From contig JAJZJW010000012.1 of NCBI GenBank assembly GCA_021809845.1, forward strand, positions 23,192 to 67,225: 44,034 nt of DNA, in the 5' to 3' direction. Numbering within the stretch: position 1 is the stretch's first letter; each line of letters starts with the position of its first letter. Of this stretch, positions 24,911 to 34,568 are shown piece by piece. Position numbers and translations under genes: made by a program. This stretch comes from a bacterium. GTDB taxonomy: Bacteria; SZUA-79; Acidulodesulfobacterales; Acidulodesulfobacteraceae. The notes below the pieces were generated by a model, which was given only the letters and a program-made list of their open reading frames with translations, was not told where the DNA came from and did no database searches.

Positions 24911-26080
24911 ATGAATTTCTTAGAGATTAAAAATATAAACAAATCATTTAACAATAAGAAAATACTAAAAGATATAACCTTAACTATTAAAAAAGGTGAA
25001 ATATCTTCAATATTCGGCTATTCCGGAGAAGGGAAAAGCACCCTTCTGTCCATAATTTGCGGTCTGATAAAACAAGATTCCGGCGATATTCTTTTAAAAG
25101 GAAATAATATTAATAAAATGGAACCTCATGAACGTTCCATTTCTCTTGTGATGGACGAACCGCTTTTATTTCCAAATATGAATATAATGAAAAATATAGC
25201 TTTTGGTCTAAAATTAAATAAAAACATAACAAAATTATCTTCAGATAAACATAACGAAAAATCGATTAACGAAACTGTTTTAAATATTATGGATATTTTA
25301 GGCATATCAGGATTGGAAAAAAGATACCCCAATGAGATAAGTATGGGGCAATCGCAAAGGATCAGTTTAGCCCGAGCTATTGTTACAAACCCTGAAATTA
25401 TTCTTATGGATGAACCATTTTCCAATTTAGATATTATTTCTAAAACAAAAGTAAGAAGTTTAATTAAAAATATACAAAAAGAACTTAAAATAACAATATT
25501 ATTAGTAACGCATGACATTGAAGATGTGATGAATCTTTCGGATACCATGTTTATTTTAAATAACGGTATGATTCAAGATTCTGGAAATCCGAAAGATATT
25601 TTAAAAAAACCTTCAACAATGGACACTGCTTATCTGCTTGGAACGGAAAATATATTCCAAGGAAAAATCGCCGCAATCGATAAAGAAAATAATAATATAA
25701 TGATTTATTTTAAAAGCAACAACTTGAATAATGAGTGCTATATCGAAAGCTATTATCAGCAAGATTTTGAAAAAAATGAATATGTTTATTTTGTAATAAG
25801 ACCCGAAGATATAATAATTCTAAGAGAAGACAGGACTCCTTCGAAAGCGGTTAAGGAAAACCATTTCATAGGAAAAATAACGTCTGCGGTTTTTACCTCG
25901 CGTATGATGGATATTTTAATAGATACCTCGGAAAATCTGGCAGATAATATTCAATTTAAAGTTTTACTGCCGTTTCATGCCTATGAAATAATGAATTTAT
26001 CGGTAGGCAAATCCGTATCAATTTCTCTTAAAAAATCCGCAATACACTTAATAAAAAAGAAACAGGCAAGATTGAAATAA
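24911..26080 (+). CDS. modC: Molybdate/tungstate ABC transporter ATPase with C-terminal TOBE-like region
   Basis: The 389-residue ATPase has Walker A GYSGEGKST (36-44, K42), signature ISMGQ (143-147), Walker B ILMDE (E168) and an H-loop in VTHDIED. The C-terminal ~130 residues have the TOBE/OB pattern of MalK/ModC-like subunits (YFVIRPEDIIIL). Two core motifs are unusual. The Q-loop glutamine, expected in VFQxxxLFPH, is replaced: here the line reads LVMDEPLLFPN, placing Asp82 at that position. The signature Gly-Gly is Met-Gly. It should energise the permease encoded upstream. Whether the motif changes slow the pump is not known. Confidence 0.88.
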   Translation: MNFLEIKNINKSFNNKKILKDITLTIKKGEISSIFGYSGEGKSTLLSIICGLIKQDSGDILLKGNNINKMEPHERSISLVMDEPLLFPNMNIMKNIAFGLKLNKNITKLSSDKHNEKSINETVLNIMDILGISGLEKRYPNEISMGQSQRISLARAIVTNPEIILMDEPFSNLDIISKTKVRSLIKNIQKELKITILLVTHDIEDVMNLSDTMFILNNGMIQDSGNPKDILKKPSTMDTAYLLGTENIFQGKIAAIDKENNNIMIYFKSNNLNNECYIESYYQQDFEKNEYVYFVIRPEDIIILREDRTPSKAVKENHFIGKITSAVFTSRMMDILIDTSENLADNIQFKVLLPFHAYEIMNLSVGKSVSISLKKSAIHLIKKKQARLK

Positions 26081-26146
26081 AACAGTCATCAAGGTTTACA
26101 CAATTGTATTGTTAATTATTGGCTAATTTTATTTATTTTACTATCT

Positions 26147-27640
26147 TTACTCTTTACTTATAACCATTGAATTTATTAAACCATCATTCATTATTATTTT
26201 AATTTTATCATTTATATTTACATCCGCAATTGAAGAAATAATTTTATCAGTCTCATTGATAGCTATACTGTAACCTCTCTTTAAAACTGAATAAGGGCTT
26301 ATTGATTGTAAAGTATTATACGACAATTGCAAATTGTTTCTATTAATAAATATTTTATTTTTTATAGCTTTGCTATTGTTCAACTCTGCGCCACCGACGA
26401 GGGATTTTAAGCAGGATATTTTTCTGAGCATAGCATCGTTCAATATTTTATTATTTTTTTCAATTATAATTTTATAATCTTTAATAATCTTATTAGGATG
26501 GCGTAAGTTAAACCGTGTTTGTATTTCTTTAAATCTTAAATATTTATCTTTTAATATATGGGCGGGATGCCTGAGTTCAAGCCTTTTATTCAGCGAATTT
26601 ACTCTAAGTTTATAATTATTTACCATTATTTTTTCTGCATTAAACAGGTCATTTATAACATCATCTATTAGTATAAACTTCTCTTCAATCAGTTTTTTAG
26701 GATTTTTATTATATTGCCTGCCTTGCAAATATCTTACAGTGTTATTTGTATTTTTGATTGCATTTAAAACTGCCAATTTTAATCTTTCATTAAATTTTTT
26801 TATTATACTTAGCAAATCTTGTTTTACAGGGACGGCAATCTCAGCGGCATTAGAAGGTGTGGAAGCTCTCACGTCTGCTACAAAATCGGTGATAGTAAAA
26901 TCAGTCTCATGTCCGACAGCGCTGATGACCGGAATATCTGAATTATAAATAGCATACGCCGTTCTTTCTTCATTAAAAGACCATAAATCTTCCAATGAAC
27001 CGCCTCCTCTGCCTACTATTAAAACATCTATTTTATGTTCATTTTTACTGTAATAGTTCAGTAATTTTATAGCATTTGATATTTCGACTGAGCTGTTAAT
27101 TCCCTGAACAGAAGCATTAGCAAATATTAGATGAATATTATCAAATCTTTTTCTTATAATTTTAACAATATCATGCAATACGGCACCGCTTTTAGAGGTG
27201 ACTATCCCTATTGTATTGGGAAGAATGGGAATATTTCTCTTATGTTCTTTTTCAAAAAGACCCTCATTTTGCAATTTTTCTTTCAACTGTTCATAGGCTA
27301 ACGCTAGTTTGCCATACCCTTCCGGTTCAATGTCAGATATAATAAAACTGTAAGTCCCTCTCGGCTCGTATAAATTAATTCTTCCGAACGCAATAACAGA
27401 CATCCCTTCTTTAATTTTAAAGTTTAATCTTTGAATATCATATTTAAAAATTATAGACGATATTTTAGCTTTGCTATCTTTCAAATCAAAATAATAACCG
27501 GAAGCATAACCGTTCTTAAATCCTGAAATTTCACCTTTAACCCATAGGGAATAAAATTTAGTTTCTATCGTTTCTTTAATTAAAAGTGTTAATTCAGAAA
27601 CCGAATATATTATTTTACCGCTATTGATATTTTCAATCAT
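26147..27640 (-). CDS. xseA: Exodeoxyribonuclease VII large subunit
   Basis: XseA is the catalytic subunit of ExoVII, which degrades single-stranded DNA from both ends. The 497-residue protein has the N-terminal OB-fold (YSVSELTLLIKETIETKF, then LWVKGEISGF). The catalytic domain includes PNTIGIVTSKSGAVLHDI and VGRGGGSLEDLWSFNEE, followed by the long coiled-coil region and the C-terminal VLKRGYSIAIN motif. It starts 4 nt after the stop of the DHA2 exporter gene, so it is probably the last gene of that operon. xseB, the usual neighbour, was not found downstream. Confidence 0.95.
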   Translation of the reverse strand: MIENINSGKIIYSVSELTLLIKETIETKFYSLWVKGEISGFKNGYASGYYFDLKDSKAKISSIIFKYDIQRLNFKIKEGMSVIAFGRINLYEPRGTYSFIISDIEPEGYGKLALAYEQLKEKLQNEGLFEKEHKRNIPILPNTIGIVTSKSGAVLHDIVKIIRKRFDNIHLIFANASVQGINSSVEISNAIKLLNYYSKNEHKIDVLIVGRGGGSLEDLWSFNEERTAYAIYNSDIPVISAVGHETDFTITDFVADVRASTPSNAAEIAVPVKQDLLSIIKKFNERLKLAVLNAIKNTNNTVRYLQGRQYNKNPKKLIEEKFILIDDVINDLFNAEKIMVNNYKLRVNSLNKRLELRHPAHILKDKYLRFKEIQTRFNLRHPNKIIKDYKIIIEKNNKILNDAMLRKISCLKSLVGGAELNNSKAIKNKIFINRNNLQLSYNTLQSISPYSVLKRGYSIAINETDKIISSIADVNINDKIKIIMNDGLINSMVISKE

Positions 27641-27644
27641 GATG

Positions 27645-29180
27645 TTATATTTTGTTTTTAATAAAAACAGCTATTAAGGCTCCGCCTAATGTAACATATC
27701 CTAAAATTGCAAATGCATCGCCGTAAGAAGCGACAGAAGCGAACATTTGAATTAAATAATCAAAAAAAGCTAATTTGTTTGACGGAAATGCTATTCCAAA
27801 TCTCAAATAAGATGGAGCCTTATTTATAATATCTCTCTGCAAAAGCTCAATCATACTATGATAAATCGGTGAATTATAATTTACATCTCTTGCATATTGA
27901 TTTAAGTGATAAACCTGCCTTACGACTAATTCATTCCCAATAAAAGCAATACCGAAAGAAGCTCCTATTTGCAATGTTGCAGGGATAAGGCTTGAAGCTT
28001 CGGGAATAAGTTCTTTTTTAACGGAATTTAATGCAGCACTCATAACGGGCGCGTTGAGCAGACCTATTCCTATACCTCTAATGACCTGATTAATAATTAT
28101 AGCATACATACTTGTATTCAGCGACAAATTATTAAATAAAAACATGGAGTAAGCCACAATTAATAATCCAATTACCAATGGATATCTTGGACCTATTCTG
28201 TCTGTTATTCTTCCTGAAAAAAAAGAAACAAAAGCAACCGAAACTGCAGTAGGAGCCATTAATATTCCTGCACTCATTGCATTATAGCCAAGTATATTTT
28301 CAAGAAAAAGCGGAAGAAGAAACATTGCTCCAAAAATACCTATAGCTCTAATCATATTTACTAAAGTAGATATAATAAAATTATAATTTGTAAAAATTTC
28401 TAAATTTATTAATGGAGTTGCCACAAAAATTTCATTTATAAGAAAACAAACAAAGGTAATTCCGCTTATTAGTTCAGACTGTATTATTACAGGAGAATGC
28501 CAGCCGAATGTCTGACCCTCGTTTAAAGCGTAGAGCAATAACCCTAAGCATATAGAAATAAAAGCAAAACCAACATAATCAAATTTTTTATTATATGCTT
28601 TCGCAGGTTTATCATATACCAAAATAATGGCTGTACCTAACAATGCAATAATGCCAATAGGCACATTAACATAAAAAATCCATCTCCAATTTACATAATC
28701 TACAATATAACCCCCAAGAAAAGGTCCTATCGCTGGTGCAACCATTGCGCCTATTGACCAAATACCCATTGCCTCCCCTCTTTCCGATGGCGGAAAAACT
28801 TCAGCTATAAGATTTAACCCGGTAGGGGTTAGTCCTGCGCCGCCAATTGCCTGAATTATACGAAAAATAATTAAATCTGTAAAAGAAGGAGAAATCCCGC
28901 ATAAAGCGGAACCTATCGTGAAGAGCAATATTGAAAACATAAAAGGGTATTTTATTCCATATTTTCTTCGAATAAAACTCATGGGCAAAATAACTATGGA
29001 ATAGGTTATAGTGTAGGCAATCATAACCCACTCGACATCGGTTATATCTACGCCGAAATGAGACATAATTTTAGGCATTCCAACTGTAACAATGTTCACG
29101 TCAAGAATAGCCATAAACGAGGATACTACAACCAGGGCAAGAATTATCCATTTATAATTTTTATGAGATGCATCAACCAT
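27645..29180 (-). CDS. DHA2-family (EmrB/QacA-like) MFS multidrug exporter
   Basis: The 511-residue protein has about 14 membrane helices, the number typical of DHA2 drug:proton antiporters. The family motifs LDVNIVTVGMPKI in helix 1 and GEAMGIWSIGAMVAPAIGPFLGGYIV in helix 5 are present. EmrB proteins usually pair with an EmrA adaptor; none is adjacent, but an RND-type adaptor is encoded 3.3 kb upstream in the same operon. It follows the RND pump gene after a 214-bp repeat-bearing gap and is 4 nt from xseA. No substrate can be assigned. Confidence 0.9.
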   Translation of the reverse strand: MVDASHKNYKWIILALVVVSSFMAILDVNIVTVGMPKIMSHFGVDITDVEWVMIAYTITYSIVILPMSFIRRKYGIKYPFMFSILLFTIGSALCGISPSFTDLIIFRIIQAIGGAGLTPTGLNLIAEVFPPSERGEAMGIWSIGAMVAPAIGPFLGGYIVDYVNWRWIFYVNVPIGIIALLGTAIILVYDKPAKAYNKKFDYVGFAFISICLGLLLYALNEGQTFGWHSPVIIQSELISGITFVCFLINEIFVATPLINLEIFTNYNFIISTLVNMIRAIGIFGAMFLLPLFLENILGYNAMSAGILMAPTAVSVAFVSFFSGRITDRIGPRYPLVIGLLIVAYSMFLFNNLSLNTSMYAIIINQVIRGIGIGLLNAPVMSAALNSVKKELIPEASSLIPATLQIGASFGIAFIGNELVVRQVYHLNQYARDVNYNSPIYHSMIELLQRDIINKAPSYLRFGIAFPSNKLAFFDYLIQMFASVASYGDAFAILGYVTLGGALIAVFIKNKI

Positions 29181-29204
29181 TTTAATTTAAATTAAAAAAT
29201 AATT

Positions 29205-29290
29205 TATCTTTGCTATATAAGTTATAAAAGTTATAAAAGTTATATAAGTTATGCAAGTTGTATAAATTATATAAGTTATGTAAGTCATAT
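29205..29290. repeat. Short degenerate repeats between RND pump and DHA2 exporter
   Basis: AAGTTATA-type units of about 9-10 bp recur through this gap. They create a small Leu/Tyr/Asn-rich open frame that I consider spurious. Confidence 0.7.
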
Positions 29291-29394
29291 AAAAATTGCC
29301 ATAAAATTGTAAAATTATTATTATTTTGCGAACAACTCTTCAATAATGAATCAAAGAGGGAGGGGTAAAATTTAAAAAACTTCAAAAAAATTAT

Positions 29395-32300
29395 CTATTT
29401 TCGTCTCACTTTTTTCTTTAAATCATCAGCCAGAGAGTACACAACCGGTACTACTATCAATGTCAGAAACATAGAAGTCAAAAGTCCGCCTATAACATCT
29501 ATGCCCATAGGAGCCCTTGAAGAAGCGCCAACCCCTGTACCGAGCGCTATCGGCAGCATACCGAAAACCATAGCCATTGTGGTCATTAAAATAGGACGCA
29601 GTCTGACGCTTCCAGCTTCAATTATTGCATCATTTCTTTTGTAATTACGTTCTTTAATTAAAATAATTGTATAATCCACTAATAATATGGCATTTTTTAC
29701 AACAAGACCAAGGAGCAGTATTATTCCTATAAGAGCAATTACACTTAAATTTCTATGCGCTAAAAACAAAGCTCCTATCGCGCCTATTAAGGCTAATGGA
29801 ACGGAAAGCATAATAACTAAAGGGTCAACAAAACTGTCAAACAAAGATGCCAGTATCATATAAACAATTATTAAAGCAAGCAGCAATGCTCCGCCCATAG
29901 AAGCGAAAGATTGTTTCATCTTAGAAGCCATGCCTGAAAATTCATATGTATATAATGATTTTTTAGGGATAATTCTGCTAAGATATTGTGTTGTTTTTTT
30001 TATTCCGAATCCTAATGGTACATGGTTTGCCATATTGGCATAAACCGTAACGGCGTTTTCTAAATCTCTTCTGTTAATTACCTGAGGACCTATAGTTTTC
30101 TTTATGGTTATAAGATCTCTTAAAGGTATAAGTTTACCCGCATTATTAGAAACATATAGATTTTTGATATCGCCGGGTTTATTTCTTTCGTTTCTGAATA
30201 ATCTTATTTGCTGATTATATATGTGATTTTCGTAAACGAAGTTATAATTTTTAAAAATATTTATATCGCCGCCTATTAACGCGTCTATTGTTTCTCCTAT
30301 AGATGACAGACTCACGCCCAGAGAACCGGCTATATTTCTTCTAACATGTATTAAAAGCTCGGGCTGATGAAATTGCATATTTGAAGTTACATCTACGAGT
30401 CCTGGGGTTTTTCTTAATTTATGCATCAATTGTTTAGAATACGCCGTTATTCTGCTTAAACTGGGACCCATAATTATAACCTGGAGAGGCGCAACATTCT
30501 GAGAAGCGCCCCCTACCGTCGGCATATCCATCACCTGAGTAATGACGCCGGGCACTACGGCTATTTTTTTTCTTAATATCCCCATTACCTGCTGTTGATT
30601 CAAGTTTCTATTGCTTTTAATAGCAACAAAGAACATTCCTTTATATCTTGAACCGTTTACGCCAAAACCTGTTGCCATAAAAATACTTTTAAGGAAAGGA
30701 GTCTTTTCGACAACCTTGTAAAGTTTTGCGGAATATTTTTTCATGACCCTAACGCTTGTTCCTTCAGGTGCTTGAAAATATACAAGAAAATTCCCTGAGT
30801 TAGACGGCGGCATCATTTCTTTTCCTATATATTTGGTCATATACAAAGAACCTATAAATATTATAAGTGCGGATAATATTACAATTAACCGGTGATTTAA
30901 ACTCCATCCTATCATGCTTTTATATATAGCGGTAACCTTGTGCATCAGGTTCTCAAGAATTGTAAAAAGCACTCCGTGTTTCTTTTTATGCACTACAAAC
31001 TTTGACGCTAGCATAGGCGTAAGAGTAAAAGACACAAATAATGAGACAAGAACGGCAAAAGCAACGGTTAAACCAAATTCATAGAAAAATTTACCAATCA
31101 TGCCCGGCATAAAAGCAACCGGGACAAATACGGCAACAATAGAAAAAGTTGTAGCCATAATAGCCACTCCTATTTCACTCATTGAATTCATGGAAGCAGC
31201 AACCCGTTCTTCGCCATTTTCCACATGCCTGAATATGTTTTCAATGACAACTATAGCGTCGTCTATTAAAAGTCCTACGGAAAGGGACAAACCTAACATG
31301 GTCATATTGTTTAAGGCAAAACCCATCAAATGCATAAATCCGAAAGTAGAAATTATGGCAGCAGGAAGCGAAATAGCCGCAATTAATGTAGTTCTTGTAT
31401 CTTTCAAGAAAAAAAATACGATTAAAACCGTAAGAATAGCGCCCCAGACAATATCGAATTCTACTGAAGATATGGACCTTTTAATATACGTTGCGCTATT
31501 ATACGCAATAGAAGCATGAACGCCGGGAGGGAAGGAATATTTTATTTCATTCAAATAATTGATGGATTCATCCGCTACTTTTACGGCATTTGCATGTGTT
31601 TTAATGGTTATACCTAACCCTACTGCCGGTTTTCCGTCAAAAGTGGTTATAGAAGTAACCGGAGCCTCATAATTTTTTGCAAGGCCTACCTGAGAAAATT
31701 TTACTGGAACACCGCCCGCACTGTTTATGACCATATTATTAAAAGCTTTTGAGCTGTGGAGCCTGCCTTTTAAATATGTAAAATATGTTTTTGCGTTAGT
31801 TTTTAAATTGCCGGTCGGCATTGCCACGCTTTGAGATTCTATAGCTTTTATTATTTGATTTACGCCAAGGTTGTGACTTATAAGTTTATTATTATTTATA
31901 TAAAATTCCATTCTTCTGTTTCTTGCGCCGCTGACTATAACCTGCCCTACGCCGGATAATCTTTCAAATTTGCGCTCCAGAACTTTTTCAGCATAAAATG
32001 TCAGGAATCTTTTTGAACGATTTCCGCTGAGGGTAATCCATAAAATAGGTGAAGAATTTACATTTAATTTTTTAATTACAGGCGTATTAATATTTTTAGG
32101 CAGCGTATCCAAAATAGCATCTACGTCGGCTGTTACCACTTCATATCTATGGTCTATATTTCTATTTAAATGAAATTCTACGGTAACTGTAGACTGCCCT
32201 ACGCTGCTGGTGGACATGATATGTTTTATGCCTGAAACGGAATTTACGGCATCTTCAATTTTCTTCGTAACATCAAGTTCCATTTCTTTTGGACTTGCAC

Positions 32301-32457
32301 CGGGTAAAGTTGTGGTGACATTTACGATAGGAAATTGAATATTAGGATATAAATCTACTGCAAGTGTAAAATACCCAAAAATACCGAGAACGACAAAAAT
32401 ACTTACCATCATTACGGCAAATACAGGTCTTTTAATAGAAATATCAGAAATTTTCAT
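29395..32457 (-). CDS. RND efflux pump, HAE1 family (AcrB/MexB-like)
   Basis: The 1020-residue inner-membrane pump has the RND layout of 12 helices with two large periplasmic loops. The N-terminus (ISDISIKRPVFAVMMVSIFV) is family-typical. The proton-relay Asp pair is in GLLIDDAIVVIENIFRH in helix 4. The second-half signatures LLLGLVVKNAILLVDY and IEAGSVRLRPILMTTMAMV are also present. It should export hydrophobic compounds with the adaptor encoded just upstream and an outer-membrane TolC-like channel, which is not in this window. It is preceded by the adaptor gene after 45 bp. Confidence 0.95.
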   Translation of the reverse strand: MKISDISIKRPVFAVMMVSIFVVLGIFGYFTLAVDLYPNIQFPIVNVTTTLPGASPKEMELDVTKKIEDAVNSVSGIKHIMSTSSVGQSTVTVEFHLNRNIDHRYEVVTADVDAILDTLPKNINTPVIKKLNVNSSPILWITLSGNRSKRFLTFYAEKVLERKFERLSGVGQVIVSGARNRRMEFYINNNKLISHNLGVNQIIKAIESQSVAMPTGNLKTNAKTYFTYLKGRLHSSKAFNNMVINSAGGVPVKFSQVGLAKNYEAPVTSITTFDGKPAVGLGITIKTHANAVKVADESINYLNEIKYSFPPGVHASIAYNSATYIKRSISSVEFDIVWGAILTVLIVFFFLKDTRTTLIAAISLPAAIISTFGFMHLMGFALNNMTMLGLSLSVGLLIDDAIVVIENIFRHVENGEERVAASMNSMSEIGVAIMATTFSIVAVFVPVAFMPGMIGKFFYEFGLTVAFAVLVSLFVSFTLTPMLASKFVVHKKKHGVLFTILENLMHKVTAIYKSMIGWSLNHRLIVILSALIIFIGSLYMTKYIGKEMMPPSNSGNFLVYFQAPEGTSVRVMKKYSAKLYKVVEKTPFLKSIFMATGFGVNGSRYKGMFFVAIKSNRNLNQQQVMGILRKKIAVVPGVITQVMDMPTVGGASQNVAPLQVIIMGPSLSRITAYSKQLMHKLRKTPGLVDVTSNMQFHQPELLIHVRRNIAGSLGVSLSSIGETIDALIGGDINIFKNYNFVYENHIYNQQIRLFRNERNKPGDIKNLYVSNNAGKLIPLRDLITIKKTIGPQVINRRDLENAVTVYANMANHVPLGFGIKKTTQYLSRIIPKKSLYTYEFSGMASKMKQSFASMGGALLLALIIVYMILASLFDSFVDPLVIMLSVPLALIGAIGALFLAHRNLSVIALIGIILLLGLVVKNAILLVDYTIILIKERNYKRNDAIIEAGSVRLRPILMTTMAMVFGMLPIALGTGVGASSRAPMGIDVIGGLLTSMFLTLIVVPVVYSLADDLKKKVRRK

Positions 32458-32502
32458 AATAATGAATTTATTTTAATTTTATTGAGCTGAATTATTTATT
32501 AC

Positions 32503-33621
32503 TTACTTAGCTGCAACGGAAACTACCTGTCCGTTCCGTACAAGATTCGAGCCCTTGACCACTACAAAATTATTTTTGGTTATAACTTTAATAATTTGTA
32601 TATACCCGTTTTTAGTTATGCCGGTTACTACCTTTTTCATATAAACCTTACCATTTTTATATATAAAAACAAAATTTCCGGTCAAACCTGTTCTTAAAGA
32701 GGCTTCGGGTACAAACATGCCATCCCGTATTGTTTTAACATCAACATAAACATTGGCAAACAACTGCGGTCTAAGCATTAATTTATTGTTTTTAAATAAT
32801 GCCTTTACTCTTATCATTCGTGTCTGAGTATTAAGCTGAGGGCTTATAAAATATATTTTGCCTTTAAATGTTTTACCCGGAAAGCCTTTTACCTTTGCAG
32901 ACACAGTTTGTCCAATTTTAACCTGAGGAATCTGGCTCTGGGAAACATGAAATTCTAATTCAAGCGGTTTAAGAGCAACAATTTCATAGGCAACTTTATT
33001 TACGGCAACGTAATCTCCAATATTAATATTTCTTTTATAAACAACGCCGTTTATTAATGATTTTATTAAAGTATCTCTATAATTCTTAGCGTCAACTCCT
33101 AAAACCGCTTTGTCTGAATCGAGCGTGGACAACGCCATTTTGTAGTCCGAAACTGCGGTGTCATATTCTAAAGGCGTCAAAAGCTGCTGTTTATAAAGCA
33201 TTTTATCTCGTTTTAAGGTTGAAAGCGCAAGCGAAAGATTTGCCTTATCTTTATTTATCAAAGCCTTCTGAGACATCAGCGTATAATGAGCTTTTGTTCT
33301 GTCTATAACTGCAAGAACTTCTCCTGCGTGAACTAAGTTGCCGTCATGCGCATAAATTTTTACTATCTGACCTGCGGCTCTGGAAGAAACATCCGCCGTT
33401 TTATATGGTATGAAGTACCCGGGCGAAGTAATATACACATGCGCATTCATGGTTTTGACTTTTTTTACCGTCACAAGCATATTATGCTTAACCGCTATTT
33501 TTTTACTTGAACATGCGCTTAAAGTAAAAACAGAAATAAGAATAAATAAAAAAAGCAATGCAGGGGCGGCAATATATTTAATATTTTTATATCCTAAAAA
33601 ATTTATAATTTTGTTTTTCAT
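32503..33621 (-). CDS. RND periplasmic adaptor (membrane fusion) lipoprotein
   Basis: The 372-residue protein has an N-terminal hydrophobic segment (about 18-36) ending in a lipobox LSAC with C37 as the lipidated residue. Then come the barrel-sandwich half (VSSRAAGQIVKIYAHDGNLVHAGEVLAVIDR), a short alpha-hairpin and the beta-barrel region (VKIGQTVSAKVKGFPGKTFKGKIYFISP). It would bridge the RND pump to an outer-membrane channel. It lies 16 nt after tetR and 45 bp before the pump gene, so all three are probably co-transcribed. The hairpin is short for an AcrA-like adaptor. Confidence 0.93.
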   Translation of the reverse strand: MKNKIINFLGYKNIKYIAAPALLFLFILISVFTLSACSSKKIAVKHNMLVTVKKVKTMNAHVYITSPGYFIPYKTADVSSRAAGQIVKIYAHDGNLVHAGEVLAVIDRTKAHYTLMSQKALINKDKANLSLALSTLKRDKMLYKQQLLTPLEYDTAVSDYKMALSTLDSDKAVLGVDAKNYRDTLIKSLINGVVYKRNINIGDYVAVNKVAYEIVALKPLELEFHVSQSQIPQVKIGQTVSAKVKGFPGKTFKGKIYFISPQLNTQTRMIRVKALFKNNKLMLRPQLFANVYVDVKTIRDGMFVPEASLRTGLTGNFVFIYKNGKVYMKKVVTGITKNGYIQIIKVITKNNFVVVKGSNLVRNGQVVSVAAK

Positions 33622-33637
33622 TTTAATAATCCTTTAA

Positions 33638-34264
33638 TTAATTTTTTATTCCGTCAATAAAAATATCGTATATTTCAGCTGCTTCCAATTTAATTAAATC
33701 TTCATTAAATTCAGCATGATTATTTTTAAAATTATAGATAGCGTTAGTTTTAATAAGCGAAATTAAGTAAAAACCCATCTTCAAAGGGTCTAATGAATTT
33801 TTAAAAATCCCTTCATCTATACCTTTAATAATTATCTCGGAAATAAATACTGCATATTTTCTTCTTCTCAAATTATAAGATTCCTGAGAAGTTTTTTTTA
33901 AAAATACCACATGCATCTCATCTAAAAAAACTGTTTTAAAAAAATATTTATTTTCACCGATATACAACAGGTTTTCATATATTAAAGTTTTAATTTTTTC
34001 TTCCGGGGTTTCTTTTTTTTCGACTTTATTTGTGAGCCTGCTAAACATAGTTTGAAAACCGCTTTTTAAAACATTTTCAAGCACATCATTTTTGTCCTTA
34101 AAATACAGATAAATCGTACCTTTCGCAACCCCGGCTTTATGAGCCAGCTTATCCATGGTAAAATTAGAAAACCCTTCTTGTTCAATAAGTTTTTTTGCGG
34201 ATGCTAAAATACAATCGAATTTATTTATTTTTCCTATTTCTTCTTCAGTCATATATAGCGCCAT
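33638..34264 (-). CDS. TetR/AcrR-family regulator
   Basis: The 208-residue protein has an N-terminal TetR helix-turn-helix: FDCILASAKKLIEQEGFSNF, then TMDKLAHKAGVAKGTIYLYFKDK (roughly residues 15-60). The C-terminal ligand domain is divergent and helical. It heads the operon for the adaptor, RND pump, DHA2 exporter and xseA. A sigma-70 promoter with a palindrome in its spacer lies about 300 bp upstream, so autorepression is likely, with relief by a pump substrate. The 300-nt leader between promoter and gene is largely a 51-bp minisatellite. Confidence 0.93.
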   Translation of the reverse strand: MALYMTEEEIGKINKFDCILASAKKLIEQEGFSNFTMDKLAHKAGVAKGTIYLYFKDKNDVLENVLKSGFQTMFSRLTNKVEKKETPEEKIKTLIYENLLYIGENKYFFKTVFLDEMHVVFLKKTSQESYNLRRRKYAVFISEIIIKGIDEGIFKNSLDPLKMGFYLISLIKTNAIYNFKNNHAEFNEDLIKLEAAEIYDIFIDGIKN

Positions 34265-34276
34265 TCCTTAATTTTT

Positions 34277-34455
34277 GTTATTTTCAATGCTTTTTTATTT
34301 TTAACGCTTTATTATTTTTAATGCTTTGTTATTTTCAATGCTTTTTTATTTTTAACGCTTTATTATTTTTAATGCTTTGTTATTTTCAATGCTTTTTTAT
34401 TTTTAACGCTTTATTATTTTTAATGCTTTGTTATTTTCAATGCTTCTATTTGATT
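34277..34455. repeat. 51-bp tandem repeat, about 3.5 copies, in the tetR 5' leader
   Basis: Copies begin with GTTATTTTCAATGC at 34277, 34328, 34379 and 34430. The unit length is a multiple of three, so it produces a periodic open frame on the plus strand that has no other coding support. It lies between the predicted promoter and tetR, so it should be transcribed as leader RNA. Confidence 0.92.
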
Positions 34456-34568
34456 TTTAATGCTTTTTTATAGATAATTTATTAAAAGCTATGCGGTTTT
34501 TAATATAATTTCATAACTTCTGACGTACATTAAGGCATAGCTATAAACTAACCTAATAGTATAATAAC

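Noticed and set aside
29182-29385. Minus-strand 67-codon frame rich in Leu-Tyr-Asn repeats
   Set aside because: It arises from AAGTTATA-type DNA repeats in the gap between two efflux genes and has no recognisable domain.
34195-34473. Plus-strand open frame with a 17-residue periodic Phe/Leu/Cys-rich sequence
   Set aside because: It is the 51-bp minisatellite read in frame and overlaps the start of tetR; no ribosome-binding site or other coding sign.
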